DNA of 64,000 bases, from positions 1 to 64,000 of the forward strand of contig NZ_DLHR01000010.1 in assembly GCF_002483315.1 (NCBI RefSeq), given 5' to 3'. The translations under genes and the position numbers were made by a program. The first letter of the stretch is position 1; each line of letters opens with the position of its first letter. Shown here piece by piece: positions 34,750 to 43,531 of this stretch. This DNA is from Flavobacterium sp. UBA7663 (GTDB taxonomy: Bacteria > Bacteroidota > Bacteroidia > Flavobacteriales > Flavobacteriaceae). The notes beneath the pieces are model-generated. The model did not search any database. It was not told where the DNA came from and worked only from the letters and a program-made list of their open reading frames with translations.

Positions 34750-34783
34750 CTATTTTTATAGTTATTTAACTAAATTTTTAGTT
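34728..34783. promoter_or_regulatory. Operator array of TAGTT-N4-AACTA dyads
   Basis: TAGTT occurs at 34739, 34759 and 34779, and AACTA at 34728, 34748 and 34768. This gives two complete dyads 20 bp apart, flanked by half-sites in the same phase. The array lies over the blaI promoter and is the likely binding site for the BlaI-type repressor. Confidence 0.72.
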
Positions 34784-36009
34784 TATATATTTCTTGGCGG
34801 TTCATATTTAACCAATTTCATGGTCCAAATAAAGAGTAAAACACCAATGATACCAAGTGTTCCCATGAAGAACCAATTGTTTTGATAGCTAAACAAGCGA
34901 ATCATATCCATTCCAGCTTCGGCACTTAAAATATGAGCTGTACTGTAACTCATGGTAAAAATTGCCATGTAACGACCTTCATGACCTTTAGGTGCCCGAC
35001 TCATAGCAAATGAATTGGAAAATGGAAATACAAACATTTCACCAAAAGTCATAAATAACATCATAATGATTAAAATACCAGCCCAGTAGTTAACTAAGAG
35101 TAAATACATACTTATTGCCATGGCCAAACAGCCTAATGTGATGACTTTTAGTTTGTTGATTTTATGGCGTTCGATATAACTTACAATTGGCATTTCTAAA
35201 AAGAAGATTAAAACACCATTCAGAGTTAACAATAATCCTGTTTGTAATTCGGATAAATTAAATTGCTCTTTATGATACAATGGAATAGTAGTAAACAATT
35301 GGAAAAATAGTATTCCTGTAATTAAAGTAGCACCAAGAAATATCCAAAAAGGTCGGTCTTTGAAAACAGAATGCGTTAAAATTTCACCAGGATGTTCTTT
35401 ATCGGTATATTTTGATTTTTTCTTTTCTTTTACTTTAATCCAAAATATCAAAATGGCTAATATACAAGTAGCACCATCCACCCAAAATAAACCTTTGTAG
35501 CCTACAGTCATAATTAATAATCCTCCAAGTGCAGGTCCAGCTGCAAAGCCTAAATTAATAGCTAATCTGACTAAGGTTAAGGCTCGAGTTCTGTTTTCTG
35601 GTTTGGCATAAGCGCCTAAGGATACAAACATGGCTGGTCGGAACATATCGGCAACTACCATAATGAAGAACATAGCGACAAGTAAGCCTTCAAAACTAGT
35701 GACAAATTGTAATCCAAAAAAGGCAATTCCACTGGTCATTAAACTGAAAATCATGATTTTATAAAAACCAATTTTATCAGATAATTTCCCTCCTAACCAA
35801 GAACCTACAATGGAACCCAATCCAAAACTTATCAAAATCCATTTTACTTCATTGTACGAAAAATCCAAATCTTCTCTTAAATATTTTGATAAGAAAGGAA
35901 GTACCATTGTTCCGGCACGATTGATGAATGTGATAAGTGTAAGTATCCAAATTTCGCGAGAAAAACCTCTGAAATTGTCGATATATTTGTGGAAGGCGCG
36001 TTTTAACAT
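34783..36009 (-). CDS. MFS transporter
   Basis: This 408-residue inner-membrane protein has twelve predicted helices. The loop 2-3 motif GSWLGGKLSDKIGFYKIM is the MFS A motif, and NRTRALTLVRLAINLGFAAGPALGGLL resembles motif C of drug:H+ antiporters (DHA1 type). It is probably an efflux carrier; its substrate is unknown. Its stop codon touches the operator array upstream of blaI. Confidence 0.92.
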   Translation of the reverse strand: MLKRAFHKYIDNFRGFSREIWILTLITFINRAGTMVLPFLSKYLREDLDFSYNEVKWILISFGLGSIVGSWLGGKLSDKIGFYKIMIFSLMTSGIAFFGLQFVTSFEGLLVAMFFIMVVADMFRPAMFVSLGAYAKPENRTRALTLVRLAINLGFAAGPALGGLLIMTVGYKGLFWVDGATCILAILIFWIKVKEKKKSKYTDKEHPGEILTHSVFKDRPFWIFLGATLITGILFFQLFTTIPLYHKEQFNLSELQTGLLLTLNGVLIFFLEMPIVSYIERHKINKLKVITLGCLAMAISMYLLLVNYWAGILIIMMLFMTFGEMFVFPFSNSFAMSRAPKGHEGRYMAIFTMSYSTAHILSAEAGMDMIRLFSYQNNWFFMGTLGIIGVLLFIWTMKLVKYEPPRNI

Positions 36010-36070
36010 GGCTTTATTTCTGATGCAAATTTACGAAAGGCATGCGTAATAAAATGTTATAGAAATTATA

Positions 36071-36078
36071 TATTTTTG
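36071..36078 (+). promoter_or_regulatory. Promoter -7 element (TATTTTTG) of the DUF1684 gene
   Basis: An exact TAnnTTTG 15 bp before the ATG at 36094, in the divergent gap from the MFS gene. Confidence 0.6.
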
Positions 36079-36093
36079 TAAAAATTGAATCTG

Positions 36094-36684
36094 ATGAAAA
36101 AAATACTAGTTTTACTTTTTTGTACGTCTTTAGCTTTCGCTCAAAAAGACTTGTCTTCGGCTGAAAAATTTCAATCTGAGTTGAATAAAAGTTATGCGGA
36201 TTCATTGAAAAGTCCTTTGATGAAAGAGGATTTTAAGCAATTTAAAGGTTTGGACTTCTTTTCTATAAATGAAAAATATATTGTTGAAGCGACTTTTATT
36301 AGAACCAAAAAGGAAAAGCCTTTTGGAATGAAAACAACAACCTCAAGAACTCCATTGTACAAAAAATATGGTGAATTACACTTCGAAATTGATGGTAAAG
36401 CATTTAAACTAAATGTTTATCAAAATGTAGATTTGAATAAAAAACCGGGTTATGAAGATTATTTATTCTTACCATTTTCTGATTTAACTTGCGGAAAAGA
36501 AAGCTACATAGGTGGAAGATATGTTGACATGAAAATTCAAAAAGGAAAAATTTGGACTATTGATTTTAACAAAGCATACAATCCGTATTGTGCCTATAAT
36601 TATGAATATTCTTGTCCGATTGTGCCTTTAGAAAACGATTTGGATATCGAAATTTTAGCTGGTGTAAAGAAATTTCATGACTAA
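36094..36684 (+). CDS. DUF1684 family exported protein
   Basis: I start at the ATG (36094) rather than an upstream TTG; this gives 196 residues with a signal peptide ending LAFAQ. The body matches DUF1684: RTPLYKKYGELHFEIDGKAFKLNVYQ, LFLPFSDLTCGKESYIGGRYVDM and a closing AYNPYCAYNYEYSCPIVP. The function is unknown; the conserved Cys residues may form a disulfide or bind metal. Its last 8 bp overlap the TatD gene. Confidence 0.92.
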   Translation: MKKILVLLFCTSLAFAQKDLSSAEKFQSELNKSYADSLKSPLMKEDFKQFKGLDFFSINEKYIVEATFIRTKKEKPFGMKTTTSRTPLYKKYGELHFEIDGKAFKLNVYQNVDLNKKPGYEDYLFLPFSDLTCGKESYIGGRYVDMKIQKGKIWTIDFNKAYNPYCAYNYEYSCPIVPLENDLDIEILAGVKKFHD

Positions 36685-37327
36685 GTATATCAATTTACAT
36701 ACGCACAAATTTTCTAATCTTTTGGATGTGATTGAAGTCGTAAATCAATATCCGTGGGAATTTGATGCTTCGATTCCTAATTATTCTATTGGAATTCATC
36801 CTTGGTACATTGATGAGAATCGTTTAGAATCAGATTTAGAAATCATCAAAGAAAAACTGCAATTATCTGAATGTTTAGCACTTGGCGAATGTGGTTTAGA
36901 TAAACGAATAGAAATTCCATTAGAATTACAAATATCCGTTTTCAAGAAACAATTAGAAATCGTAAAGCAAACAACTAATAAACCTATCGTTTTACATTGT
37001 GTTGCGGCTTATGATGAAGTTATTGCCATCAAGAAAGAAATGAATATTGAAAATCCAATGATTATTCATGGATTCTCAAAAAACGAACAAGTTGCAAAAT
37101 CACTTTTGAATAATGGATTTTATCTTTCGTTTGGAAAATACCTACTTCGTAATCCAGATTTAGAAAAAGTATTTACCTTTGCACCCGAAAATCAAATTTT
37201 ATTAGAAACGGATACGATTGAAGAATCTATTTATGAAGTGTATAAAAAAGCAGCTTCCATAAAAGGAATTTCGATAGAGGAGATGAAAGCTATCATTTTC
37301 AATAATTTTTCAAGGATTTTCAGTTAA
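36677..37327 (+). CDS. TatD family hydrolase
   Basis: This 216-residue metal-dependent hydrolase has the amidohydrolase-like set: NLHTHKF (7-13), LGECGLDK near 75, VLHCVAA near 115, IIHGFSKN near 138 and LLETD near 180. It is shorter than TatD (about 260). Family members act as DNases or on other phosphoesters. Translation is coupled to the DUF1684 gene by overlap. Confidence 0.92.
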   Translation: MTKYINLHTHKFSNLLDVIEVVNQYPWEFDASIPNYSIGIHPWYIDENRLESDLEIIKEKLQLSECLALGECGLDKRIEIPLELQISVFKKQLEIVKQTTNKPIVLHCVAAYDEVIAIKKEMNIENPMIIHGFSKNEQVAKSLLNNGFYLSFGKYLLRNPDLEKVFTFAPENQILLETDTIEESIYEVYKKAASIKGISIEEMKAIIFNNFSRIFS

Positions 37328-37359
37328 ACAATTAATCAATTTAACGATTCAACACTGTT

Positions 37360-38082
37360 ATGGCAAAGTGGAAAGAAAGAGCGGTATTATTATTTAAAGA
37401 AGAAGGAATTCAAAAACTTGAAAATGCTAATGTTTTAGTTGTTGGATTAGGTGGAGTTGGAAGTTTTGCTGCCGAATTTTTGGCTCGTGCTGGAGTGGGG
37501 AACATGACCATTGTGGATGGTGATGTGGTAGATATTACCAATATTAATCGTCAATTGCCAGCTTTGCACAGCACTGTGGGTGAACCAAAAGTAAAAATTG
37601 TTGGTGATCGTTTGATGGATATTAATCCAGAATTAAAATTAACACGTATTGAAGAATTTTTATCTCCAGAACGCGCATTTGAATTAGTAACACCAGAATT
37701 TGATTACGTTTTAGATTGTATAGACAGCTTAACACCAAAAATCAATTTGATTGTGGCTTGTAAACGTAAGAAAGTGAAAGTAATTAGCAACATGGGAGCT
37801 GGAGGAAAGTTTGAAGCCGAAAAAGTTCGTGTAAAAGACATCAGTAAAACCGACTATTGTCCTTTAGCGAAACAGGTAAGAAAACGATTAAAATTAGAAG
37901 GAATTTCGAGCGGTGTTAAAGTGGTATATTCTTTTGAGCGACCTGATTATGATAGTGTGAAAATGACAGATGGTTCTAACTTTAAGAAGTCGTTTTATGG
38001 AACGAACAGTTGGATGCCCGCTTTGTTTGGTTTACATGCTGCAGAAACGGTCGTAAAGTATATGATAGGAAAAAATAAGTAA
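37360..38082 (+). CDS. tcdA: tRNA threonylcarbamoyladenosine dehydratase
   Basis: TcdA (CsdL) cyclises t6A37 of tRNA to ct6A using ATP. The 240-residue E1-like protein has VLVVGLGGVGSFAAEFLARAG (about 24-44), the DGDVVDITNINRQLPA loop with ATP-binding residues and DYVLDCIDSL. TcdA-typical IKVVYSFERP-like and SWMPALFGLHAAETVV segments follow. It is shorter than some homologues at the C-terminus but appears complete. Confidence 0.94.
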   Translation: MAKWKERAVLLFKEEGIQKLENANVLVVGLGGVGSFAAEFLARAGVGNMTIVDGDVVDITNINRQLPALHSTVGEPKVKIVGDRLMDINPELKLTRIEEFLSPERAFELVTPEFDYVLDCIDSLTPKINLIVACKRKKVKVISNMGAGGKFEAEKVRVKDISKTDYCPLAKQVRKRLKLEGISSGVKVVYSFERPDYDSVKMTDGSNFKKSFYGTNSWMPALFGLHAAETVVKYMIGKNK

Positions 38083-38083
38083 T

Positions 38084-38115
38084 AAAAAAAGGACATTTTA
38101 AAATGTCCTTTTTTT
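38084..38115. terminator. Bidirectional terminator after tcdA
   Basis: A perfect palindrome with GGACATTT arms and flanking A and T runs, between convergent genes. Confidence 0.85.
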
Positions 38116-38118
38116 ATT

Positions 38119-38568
38119 TTATCTAGAAGTTCTTTGTGTGATGTCTTCGTTATATTTATCGTAAAAAGTTTGTAATTTTTCAGTATTTAAATTTCCTTTT
38201 GAATCTAATACTTTTTCTTTAATCAACCATTTTATTAGTTTTTGCATGTTCTTTTTAGAATTCATTCCTAATCCTGAAATAACATGCTCCACACTTGTAG
38301 TTTCTACTTTTACTTTAGCAGTTAAAAAATTTAAAATAATATAATCATCTTCATTATATTGACTCGTTTCATTGTCATGCCATTTGAAAAGTAAAATTTC
38401 ATCATCGCTTTCTATTGAATAAAAAGAATGTTGTAAAATGTTTATTTTCTCATATTTTAAAATTGGTGTTCCATCTAAAAGGACTTTATCGTCTTTAATT
38501 TCAACTTCTTGTGCATTTATGAAAGATCCAATTAGTATAAAGGCAATTGATAAAAAAAGTTTATTCAT
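38119..38568 (-). CDS. Exported protein of unknown function
   Basis: This 149-residue protein has a signal peptide ending FINAQ. The mature part is acidic and includes VLLDGTPILKYEK, YSIESDDEILLFKW and a C-terminal KLIKWLIKEKVLD helix. I recognise no family. It may be co-transcribed with the SRPBCC/GyrI-like gene 20 bp upstream. Confidence 0.75.
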   Translation of the reverse strand: MNKLFLSIAFILIGSFINAQEVEIKDDKVLLDGTPILKYEKINILQHSFYSIESDDEILLFKWHDNETSQYNEDDYIILNFLTAKVKVETTSVEHVISGLGMNSKKNMQKLIKWLIKEKVLDSKGNLNTEKLQTFYDKYNEDITQRTSR

Positions 38569-38588
38569 TAGTGTAAAATTTAAAATAA

Positions 38589-39614
38589 TTATTGATTTGT
38601 ATTAGTTGTTGTACCTTCTACAGGCGTTGTGATTTCTTTTTCAGTTTCAACTGGTTTTGGTTTTGGAATGTAAGCTCGTTTTTTTATTGGCACATAAATT
38701 TCGGTTACCCATTTTGAAGGTTTGCGTTCTTTTGGTAAACTAATTTTGTAAACTTCAATGTTAGTGCCTTCTAAATCCTCAATTAGTTTTTTCTTTTTAA
38801 TATAAGCTAAGGTTTTATCCCATGCTTCTTGATTGTGTGAATAATCGCCTGTTAAAGTTGTTTTTACAGCTAGAAATTCATCAAAATGCCCACCTGAAAT
38901 TTCGCTTCCTGGAGTTGTTAAAATTTCTTCCTCAACCGGAACACACATTGAAAAAATTGTAGTTTTGTTTTGCTTATCCCAAGTGTCATAAGTAATAAAA
39001 GGTAAACCTGTAATGATAATGTCATTTTTCTCCACAAAAGCCATCATATTTTGCAACATGGTTTTAGAAACTTTTTGAAAATCGGCAAAAGAGCAAGTAT
39101 CTATTTGTTGAATATAATTGGTAGCATGTTTAGTTACCAATCCGTGAATTTTGATATTGTAAGTAGTTAATTCCTTAACTAAATAGGTGTCAATGTTGTT
39201 TAATCCGTCTTCTAATTTATCGCCCAATACATTATCAACACCACCTTGTATAACACTCAATAATTTTAATTCAAAATCTAATTTTCCTTTTAATTCCCAA
39301 GTAACTAAAGCACCATTTTTGGTTTTTTGAAAACGCATAAAAGATTCGTTTTTCTCACCTGAAACTGTAATGTTTTGTAAAATCGTATCTCCTGGAATTA
39401 ACTTTAGATTTTTAAAAACTGCATTGTCTTTATTCCAAGGATTCCAATCGACTAGAGAAGTACTATCGGAAACAAAATTATAAACAATATCTTTTGAAGC
39501 TTTTATTTCTTTAGAACGAACCACTCTATAGTCGCTTTGCTGAGTAGCAACAAAGACTACAAAGGCCACACTAAATAGAAGCAATAAAAGAAGTATGTAT
39601 TTTAAAATTCTCAT
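38589..39614 (-). CDS. Membrane-anchored SRPBCC protein with GyrI-like domain
   Basis: This 341-residue protein has one N-terminal membrane helix (about 5-24). An SRPBCC (polyketide cyclase-like) domain follows at about 30-165 (VVRSKEIKASKDIVYNFVSD, DWNPWNKD). A GyrI/AraC effector-binding-like domain follows at about 170-310, with GLPFITYDTWD, GGHFDEFLAVKTTLTGDY and WVTEIYVPI. A Pro/Thr-rich tail ends it. Both folds bind small molecules. The function is unknown. Confidence 0.85.
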   Translation of the reverse strand: MRILKYILLLLLLFSVAFVVFVATQQSDYRVVRSKEIKASKDIVYNFVSDSTSLVDWNPWNKDNAVFKNLKLIPGDTILQNITVSGEKNESFMRFQKTKNGALVTWELKGKLDFELKLLSVIQGGVDNVLGDKLEDGLNNIDTYLVKELTTYNIKIHGLVTKHATNYIQQIDTCSFADFQKVSKTMLQNMMAFVEKNDIIITGLPFITYDTWDKQNKTTIFSMCVPVEEEILTTPGSEISGGHFDEFLAVKTTLTGDYSHNQEAWDKTLAYIKKKKLIEDLEGTNIEVYKISLPKERKPSKWVTEIYVPIKKRAYIPKPKPVETEKEITTPVEGTTTNTNQ

Positions 39615-39648
39615 TGAAGCATGAATTTGTTTTTCAAAAGTAAGAAAA

Positions 39649-39837
39649 TTAATCTTTCATTAGTACTTTAATTAAAAAGAGTAATCCAATAAAACCTAAA
39701 AATCCAATAAAAACCCAATACGTTCCTTTATAAAACGGTTTCATTTGTTTTAAATCTTTGCGGTATACCAATATCATTGTGGTTACAAATGCAATTATAA
39801 AGAAAATTGCAAAGTAGATTTGTCCTGTTGAAAACAT
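39649..39837 (-). CDS. Small two-helix membrane protein
   Basis: This 62-residue protein has two membrane helices (about 5-25 and 40-60) with a basic linker, RKDLKQMKPFYKG. I believe proteins like this are conserved in Flavobacteriia. The function is unknown. It lies 34 bp upstream of the SRPBCC gene in the same direction. Confidence 0.72.
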   Translation of the reverse strand: MFSTGQIYFAIFFIIAFVTTMILVYRKDLKQMKPFYKGTYWVFIGFLGFIGLLFLIKVLMKD

Positions 39838-39911
39838 ATTGAAAATTTTTACAAAAATAAGAATTTAATACTATCTAATTTTTTAAATTAGAGAAATTTA
39901 TAAGGTCAATT

Positions 39912-40295
39912 ATGCAAAAACAATTAAAAGCAGTAAGATTATTTCATGAAACCTATGGTTTAGGAGTAAGTGAAGAAATGAAAGCCGATTTAGGGGCTTT
40001 AAAAAATGAACTTCGTTTCAACTTAATGAAAGAGGAAAATGAAGAATATTTAGAAGCGGTTCAAAACAATGATATCGTTGAAATTGCCGATGCTTTAGGC
40101 GATATGTTATATATTTTGTGTGGTACTATTTTAGAACACGGATTACAGCATAAGATTGAAGAAGTCTTTGATGAAATTCAACGTTCTAATATGAGCAAAC
40201 TTGGAGAAGATGGAAAACCAATTTACAGAGAAGACGGAAAAGTAATGAAAGGTCCAAATTACTTCAAACCAAATTTTGAGGAAATTTTAAAATAA
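39912..40295 (+). CDS. MazG-like/PRA-PH nucleotide pyrophosphohydrolase
   Basis: This 127-residue all-helical protein has the metal-binding pair EEN-EE at about 43-47 and EIADALGDMLY at about 60-70, giving the EExxE...ExxD pattern of the MazG/phosphoribosyl-ATP pyrophosphohydrolase superfamily. It probably hydrolyses a nucleoside triphosphate to the monophosphate; the substrate is not known. The C-terminal segment GKVMKGPNYFKPNF is typical of this subgroup. A strong terminator overlaps the stop. Confidence 0.88.
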   Translation: MQKQLKAVRLFHETYGLGVSEEMKADLGALKNELRFNLMKEENEEYLEAVQNNDIVEIADALGDMLYILCGTILEHGLQHKIEEVFDEIQRSNMSKLGEDGKPIYREDGKVMKGPNYFKPNFEEILK

Positions 40296-40330
40296 AAAAA
40301 GGCGATTTCAATTTTGAAATCGCCTTTTTT
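40294..40330. terminator. Bidirectional terminator between MazG-like gene and ilvE
   Basis: A long perfect stem with GGCGATTTC arms plus flanking A and T runs serves both convergent genes. Confidence 0.87.
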
Positions 40331-40346
40331 AAATATTTCTAAATTC

Positions 40347-41414
40347 TTATATCTTAACAGTCCAACCAAAAGTGTCTTCTGCTAATTTATATTGAATGTT
40401 AGTTAGCTTTTCTTTAATTTCTAAAGCCACCGAGTTTTCTAATTTTGGTAATTCATAGTATTCACCTAAATAAGAAAAACCTACGATTGGATTAATTACA
40501 GCAGCAGTTCCTGCACCAAAGATTTCTTTTAATGAACCATCTTTTGCAGCAGCCACTAATTCGTCAACTAAAACCGAACGTACTTCTATATTAATATTTT
40601 CTCTTTGCGCTAATTCAATAACACTTTTACGCGTTACACCATCTAAGATTCTTTCACTTGTTGGTGCTGTGTAAACTGTATCATTAATTCTAAAGAAAAC
40701 ATTCATGGTTCCTGCTTCTTCTAGTTTTGTATGCGTAGCATCATCTGTCCAGATGATTTGTTGGAAACCTTGCTCGTTTGCTAATTTTGTTGGGTAGAAC
40801 TGTGCAGAGTAATTACCAGCAGCTTTAGCCGCACCAATTCCTCCGTTAGCCGCTCTACTGAAATGTTCAGCGATAAGCACCTTAACTTCACCAGAATAAT
40901 AAGCTCGAGCTGGAGATAATATAATCATAAAACGGTATTCCTGAGAAGGAGCTGCAATTACACCATGTCCGGTTGCAATCATAAAAGGACGAATATATAA
41001 GGTATTACCTTTTCCTTTTTTAACCCACTCTTTTTCTATTTCTAATAAACGGTGCAAACCTCCTAAGAAAACATCTTCAGGGACTTCTGGCATTGCCATT
41101 CTGGTAGCACTTTTATTAAAACGGTGATAATTTTCATCAGGTCTAAACAACCAAACATCATCTTGCTCATCTTTGTAAGCTTTCATTCCTTCAAAAATAG
41201 CTTGTCCGTAGTGAAACACTTTTGCAGAAGGATCAATCATGAAAGGTGCGTATGGTTCTATAACAGGTTTTTGCCATGCTCCATCTACATAATCACATAC
41301 TAACATATGGTCTGTAAAAACATTACCAAAAGTTAGGTTTTCAAAATCAACCTCGCTGATTTTTGAATAAGGAGCCGAAATAATTTCAATTTCGTTTAAA
41401 GTTTTTAATTCCAT
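40347..41414 (-). CDS. ilvE: Branched-chain amino acid aminotransferase
   Basis: IlvE makes or degrades Val, Leu and Ile by transamination with 2-oxoglutarate, using PLP. I start at the ATG 41414 (355 residues; an upstream TTG at 41423 is less likely). Motifs of the large class IV type: HYGQAIFEGMKAY, YIRPFMIATG, the PLP Lys in AAKAAGNYSAQ, EAGTMNVFF and GVTRKSVIELA. Length fits the eukaryote-like IlvE common in Bacteroidota. Confidence 0.96.
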   Translation of the reverse strand: MELKTLNEIEIISAPYSKISEVDFENLTFGNVFTDHMLVCDYVDGAWQKPVIEPYAPFMIDPSAKVFHYGQAIFEGMKAYKDEQDDVWLFRPDENYHRFNKSATRMAMPEVPEDVFLGGLHRLLEIEKEWVKKGKGNTLYIRPFMIATGHGVIAAPSQEYRFMIILSPARAYYSGEVKVLIAEHFSRAANGGIGAAKAAGNYSAQFYPTKLANEQGFQQIIWTDDATHTKLEEAGTMNVFFRINDTVYTAPTSERILDGVTRKSVIELAQRENINIEVRSVLVDELVAAAKDGSLKEIFGAGTAAVINPIVGFSYLGEYYELPKLENSVALEIKEKLTNIQYKLAEDTFGWTVKI

Positions 41415-41486
41415 TAGGGTCAAACTGTTATAATTTATGGTTTTGTAAAATCAACAAAAAAAATGTCAATTTTTACGTATTCGTTG

Positions 41487-41494
41487 CAAATTTA
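41487..41494 (-). promoter_or_regulatory. Promoter -7 element (TAAATTTG) of ilvE
   Basis: An exact consensus on the minus strand, about 72 bp before the ATG. The 298-bp gap between ilvE and the DUF4920 gene (41415-41712) holds this and the opposite promoter and nothing else that I can see. Confidence 0.6.
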
Positions 41495-41683
41495 CTAAAA
41501 AAAAGAAGTTTTATTTTTACTTACCAAAAAATAATTATCAACAACTGACAAAATTTTATCTTGATAAAAACTTTAAATTGATTTTAAATCACCTAAATAA
41601 ATAGTAAATCTTCGTGTCGTCAACTTTTAATTAATAGACATGAAACTTTTTTTTTGATGTTCCGAAAATATAAAAAATATCGT

Positions 41684-41691
41684 TATTTTTG
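41684..41691 (+). promoter_or_regulatory. Promoter -7 element (TATTTTTG) of the DUF4920 gene
   Basis: An exact TAnnTTTG 21 bp before the ATG at 41713. It rules out an upstream in-frame TTG at 41689 as the start. Confidence 0.6.
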
Positions 41692-41712
41692 TTGAAATTA
41701 TTCACAATTAAA

Positions 41713-42204
41713 ATGAAAAAAATACTTACTCTATCACTTCTGACAATCGCATTTGTTAGCTGTGAACAAAAAAAGGAAACTACACCAGAAATTGCTAAAG
41801 TAGATTATGCTGTTTTTGGAGATTCTATTTCATCTGAAGGTGCTTTATCTAATGCTGAAATGATGGAAAAATTCAAATCTTTAAAAGAAGGCGATACTTT
41901 AGAAGTAAAATTCAAATCAGGAATTAATGAAGTTTGTCAAAAGAAAGGTTGTTGGATGACTTTAGATTTAGCAGATGATAAAGAAGCTTTTGTAAAATTC
42001 AAAGACTACGGTTTCTTCGTTCCAAAAAATGCACAAGACAAAGAAGTTATTGTAAACGGAAAAGCATTTGTAAGTATTGAAAGTGTTGATGTTTTAAAAC
42101 ACTATGCAAAAGATGCTGGAAAATCGCAAGCAGCAATTGACAGTATTGTAGAGCCAAAAGTAACGTACTCGTTTATGGCAAATGGCGTTTTAATTGCTAA
42201 ATAA
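41713..42204 (+). CDS. DUF4920 lipoprotein
   Basis: This 163-residue protein has a lipobox ending FVSC (Cys at about 17). The DUF4920 core is visible: YAVFGDSISSEGALS, then EVCQKKGCWMTLD, a two-Cys segment that looks fit for metal or haem contact, and KDYGFFVPKNA. The family is common in Bacteroidota and its function is unknown to me. The next gene starts within its stop codon (1-bp overlap) and encodes a c-haem-type lipoprotein, so the two may act together in the periplasm. Confidence 0.9.
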   Translation: MKKILTLSLLTIAFVSCEQKKETTPEIAKVDYAVFGDSISSEGALSNAEMMEKFKSLKEGDTLEVKFKSGINEVCQKKGCWMTLDLADDKEAFVKFKDYGFFVPKNAQDKEVIVNGKAFVSIESVDVLKHYAKDAGKSQAAIDSIVEPKVTYSFMANGVLIAK

Positions 42205-42662
42205 TGAAACAGTTAATTCTACTATTATCTTTTGCTATTTTGTCGATTTCTTGTGATAAGAAAATGGATGAAAAAGTAACAGATAAAGAAGCTTGTGAAA
42301 CCGATTCAAAAGTAAATAAAGACGGATTTGAAATGTACGAAATGTCAGAAATGGCAGCTCTTATGGAACAAATGTATGTTGATAATGAACGTTTGAAAGA
42401 ACGCATTATGAAAGGCGATACGATTGGTAAATTTCCGCAGCATTTTATTCGTATTCATAAAGCTGTAATGACGGATGAAACCGATAAAGATGCTTTTTTC
42501 AATGAACAAGCGGCTAAATTTATCAAAGCGCAAGAATTGATTTACGAAGATCCAAAAAATGCTAAAGAACATTTTAATAACGGAATCGATGCTTGTATCA
42601 AGTGCCACGAAGTAAAATGTGGCGGACCGATACCGAAAATTAAGAAATTATATATTGAGTAA
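42204..42662 (+). CDS. Lipoprotein with a C-terminal c-type haem motif
   Basis: This 152-residue protein has a lipobox Cys at about 17 (ILSISC). It is mostly helical and ends with DACIKCHEVKCGGPIPKIKK, which holds CxxCH, the covalent haem attachment motif, near residue 132. A haem motif near the C-terminus of a helical bundle recalls cytochrome c', but the match is by layout only. It is coupled to the DUF4920 lipoprotein gene. A role in periplasmic electron transfer or gas sensing is inferred. Confidence 0.82.
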   Translation: MKQLILLLSFAILSISCDKKMDEKVTDKEACETDSKVNKDGFEMYEMSEMAALMEQMYVDNERLKERIMKGDTIGKFPQHFIRIHKAVMTDETDKDAFFNEQAAKFIKAQELIYEDPKNAKEHFNNGIDACIKCHEVKCGGPIPKIKKLYIE

Positions 42663-42678
42663 TGTACTCATTAAAATA

Positions 42679-42722
42679 AAAAGGTTTAAGAGCTAGATTT
42701 CGAATTCTTAAACCTTTTCTTT
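42679..42722 (+). terminator. Terminator of the DUF4920/haem lipoprotein operon
   Basis: A 13-bp perfect stem (42679-42691 with 42706-42718) and a 14-nt loop with a T-rich end, just before mnmD. Confidence 0.78.
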
Positions 42723-42733
42723 TTGAATTTGCT

Positions 42734-43399
42734 ATGAAAAGAGAAATTATTATCACCGATGACGGTTCCACTACTATTCGAATTCCTGATTGGGATGAGA
42801 ACTATCATTCTACTCATGGTGCAATTCAAGAAGCGAAACATGTTTTTATCAAAAATGGATTGGATTTATTTCAAAATCAGGATTCAATTTCCATTTTTGA
42901 AATTGGTTTTGGAACAGGTTTGAATGCTTTCATTACTTTTTTGGAAACTATAAATAAAGAAAAGGTTAATTACGTTGGAGTAGAAGCATATCCTATTTCT
43001 CAGGAAGAAATAGCGCAAATGAATTATGTTTCTGAATTAGATTCCGAAATGTATCAGGAGATTTTTGATAAAATGCATTCTTGTGATTGGGAAAACCAAC
43101 AAACTATTACTGAAAACTTTCTTTTAACTAAGAGAAAACAGTTTTTTCAAGATATTGAAGATAAAAATCGATTCGATTTGATTTATTTTGATGCTTTCGG
43201 TTTTCCATTACAACCCGAATTGTGGAGTGAAGTTATTTTTAAGAAAATGTACGATGCACTTTTGCCAAAAGGGACTTTAGTCACTTATGCATGTCGCTCA
43301 TCAATTAAAAAAGCAATGCTAAGTGTCGGATTTTCAATTGAAAAACTACCTGGAGCTCCAGGAAAGCGTGAAATGTTACGAGCTACAAAAAATGTATGA
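42734..43399 (+). CDS. mnmD: tRNA (mnm5s2U34) methyltransferase MnmD
   Basis: This 221-residue Rossmann methyltransferase has FEIGFGTGLNAFITFLE (about 55-71), VGVEAYPIS and DLIYFDAFGFPLQPELW. It corresponds to the methyltransferase half of MnmC, which finishes the wobble uridine modification in tRNAs for Lys, Glu and Gln. The oxidase half of MnmC is absent, as in other stand-alone MnmD enzymes. No Shine-Dalgarno sequence is seen. Confidence 0.93.
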   Translation: MKREIIITDDGSTTIRIPDWDENYHSTHGAIQEAKHVFIKNGLDLFQNQDSISIFEIGFGTGLNAFITFLETINKEKVNYVGVEAYPISQEEIAQMNYVSELDSEMYQEIFDKMHSCDWENQQTITENFLLTKRKQFFQDIEDKNRFDLIYFDAFGFPLQPELWSEVIFKKMYDALLPKGTLVTYACRSSIKKAMLSVGFSIEKLPGAPGKREMLRATKNV

Positions 43400-43531
43400 T
43401 TTTTACTGTAAAGTAAGAATTTAATAAAATTTTAGCATTTTTTTTGTCAACTACATCGTTTTCGAAAGATTTTTTTATTTATCTTTACGACAAGTTCTTA
43501 CCCCCAGTCTAACCTTTTATTTAGAAAAAGT

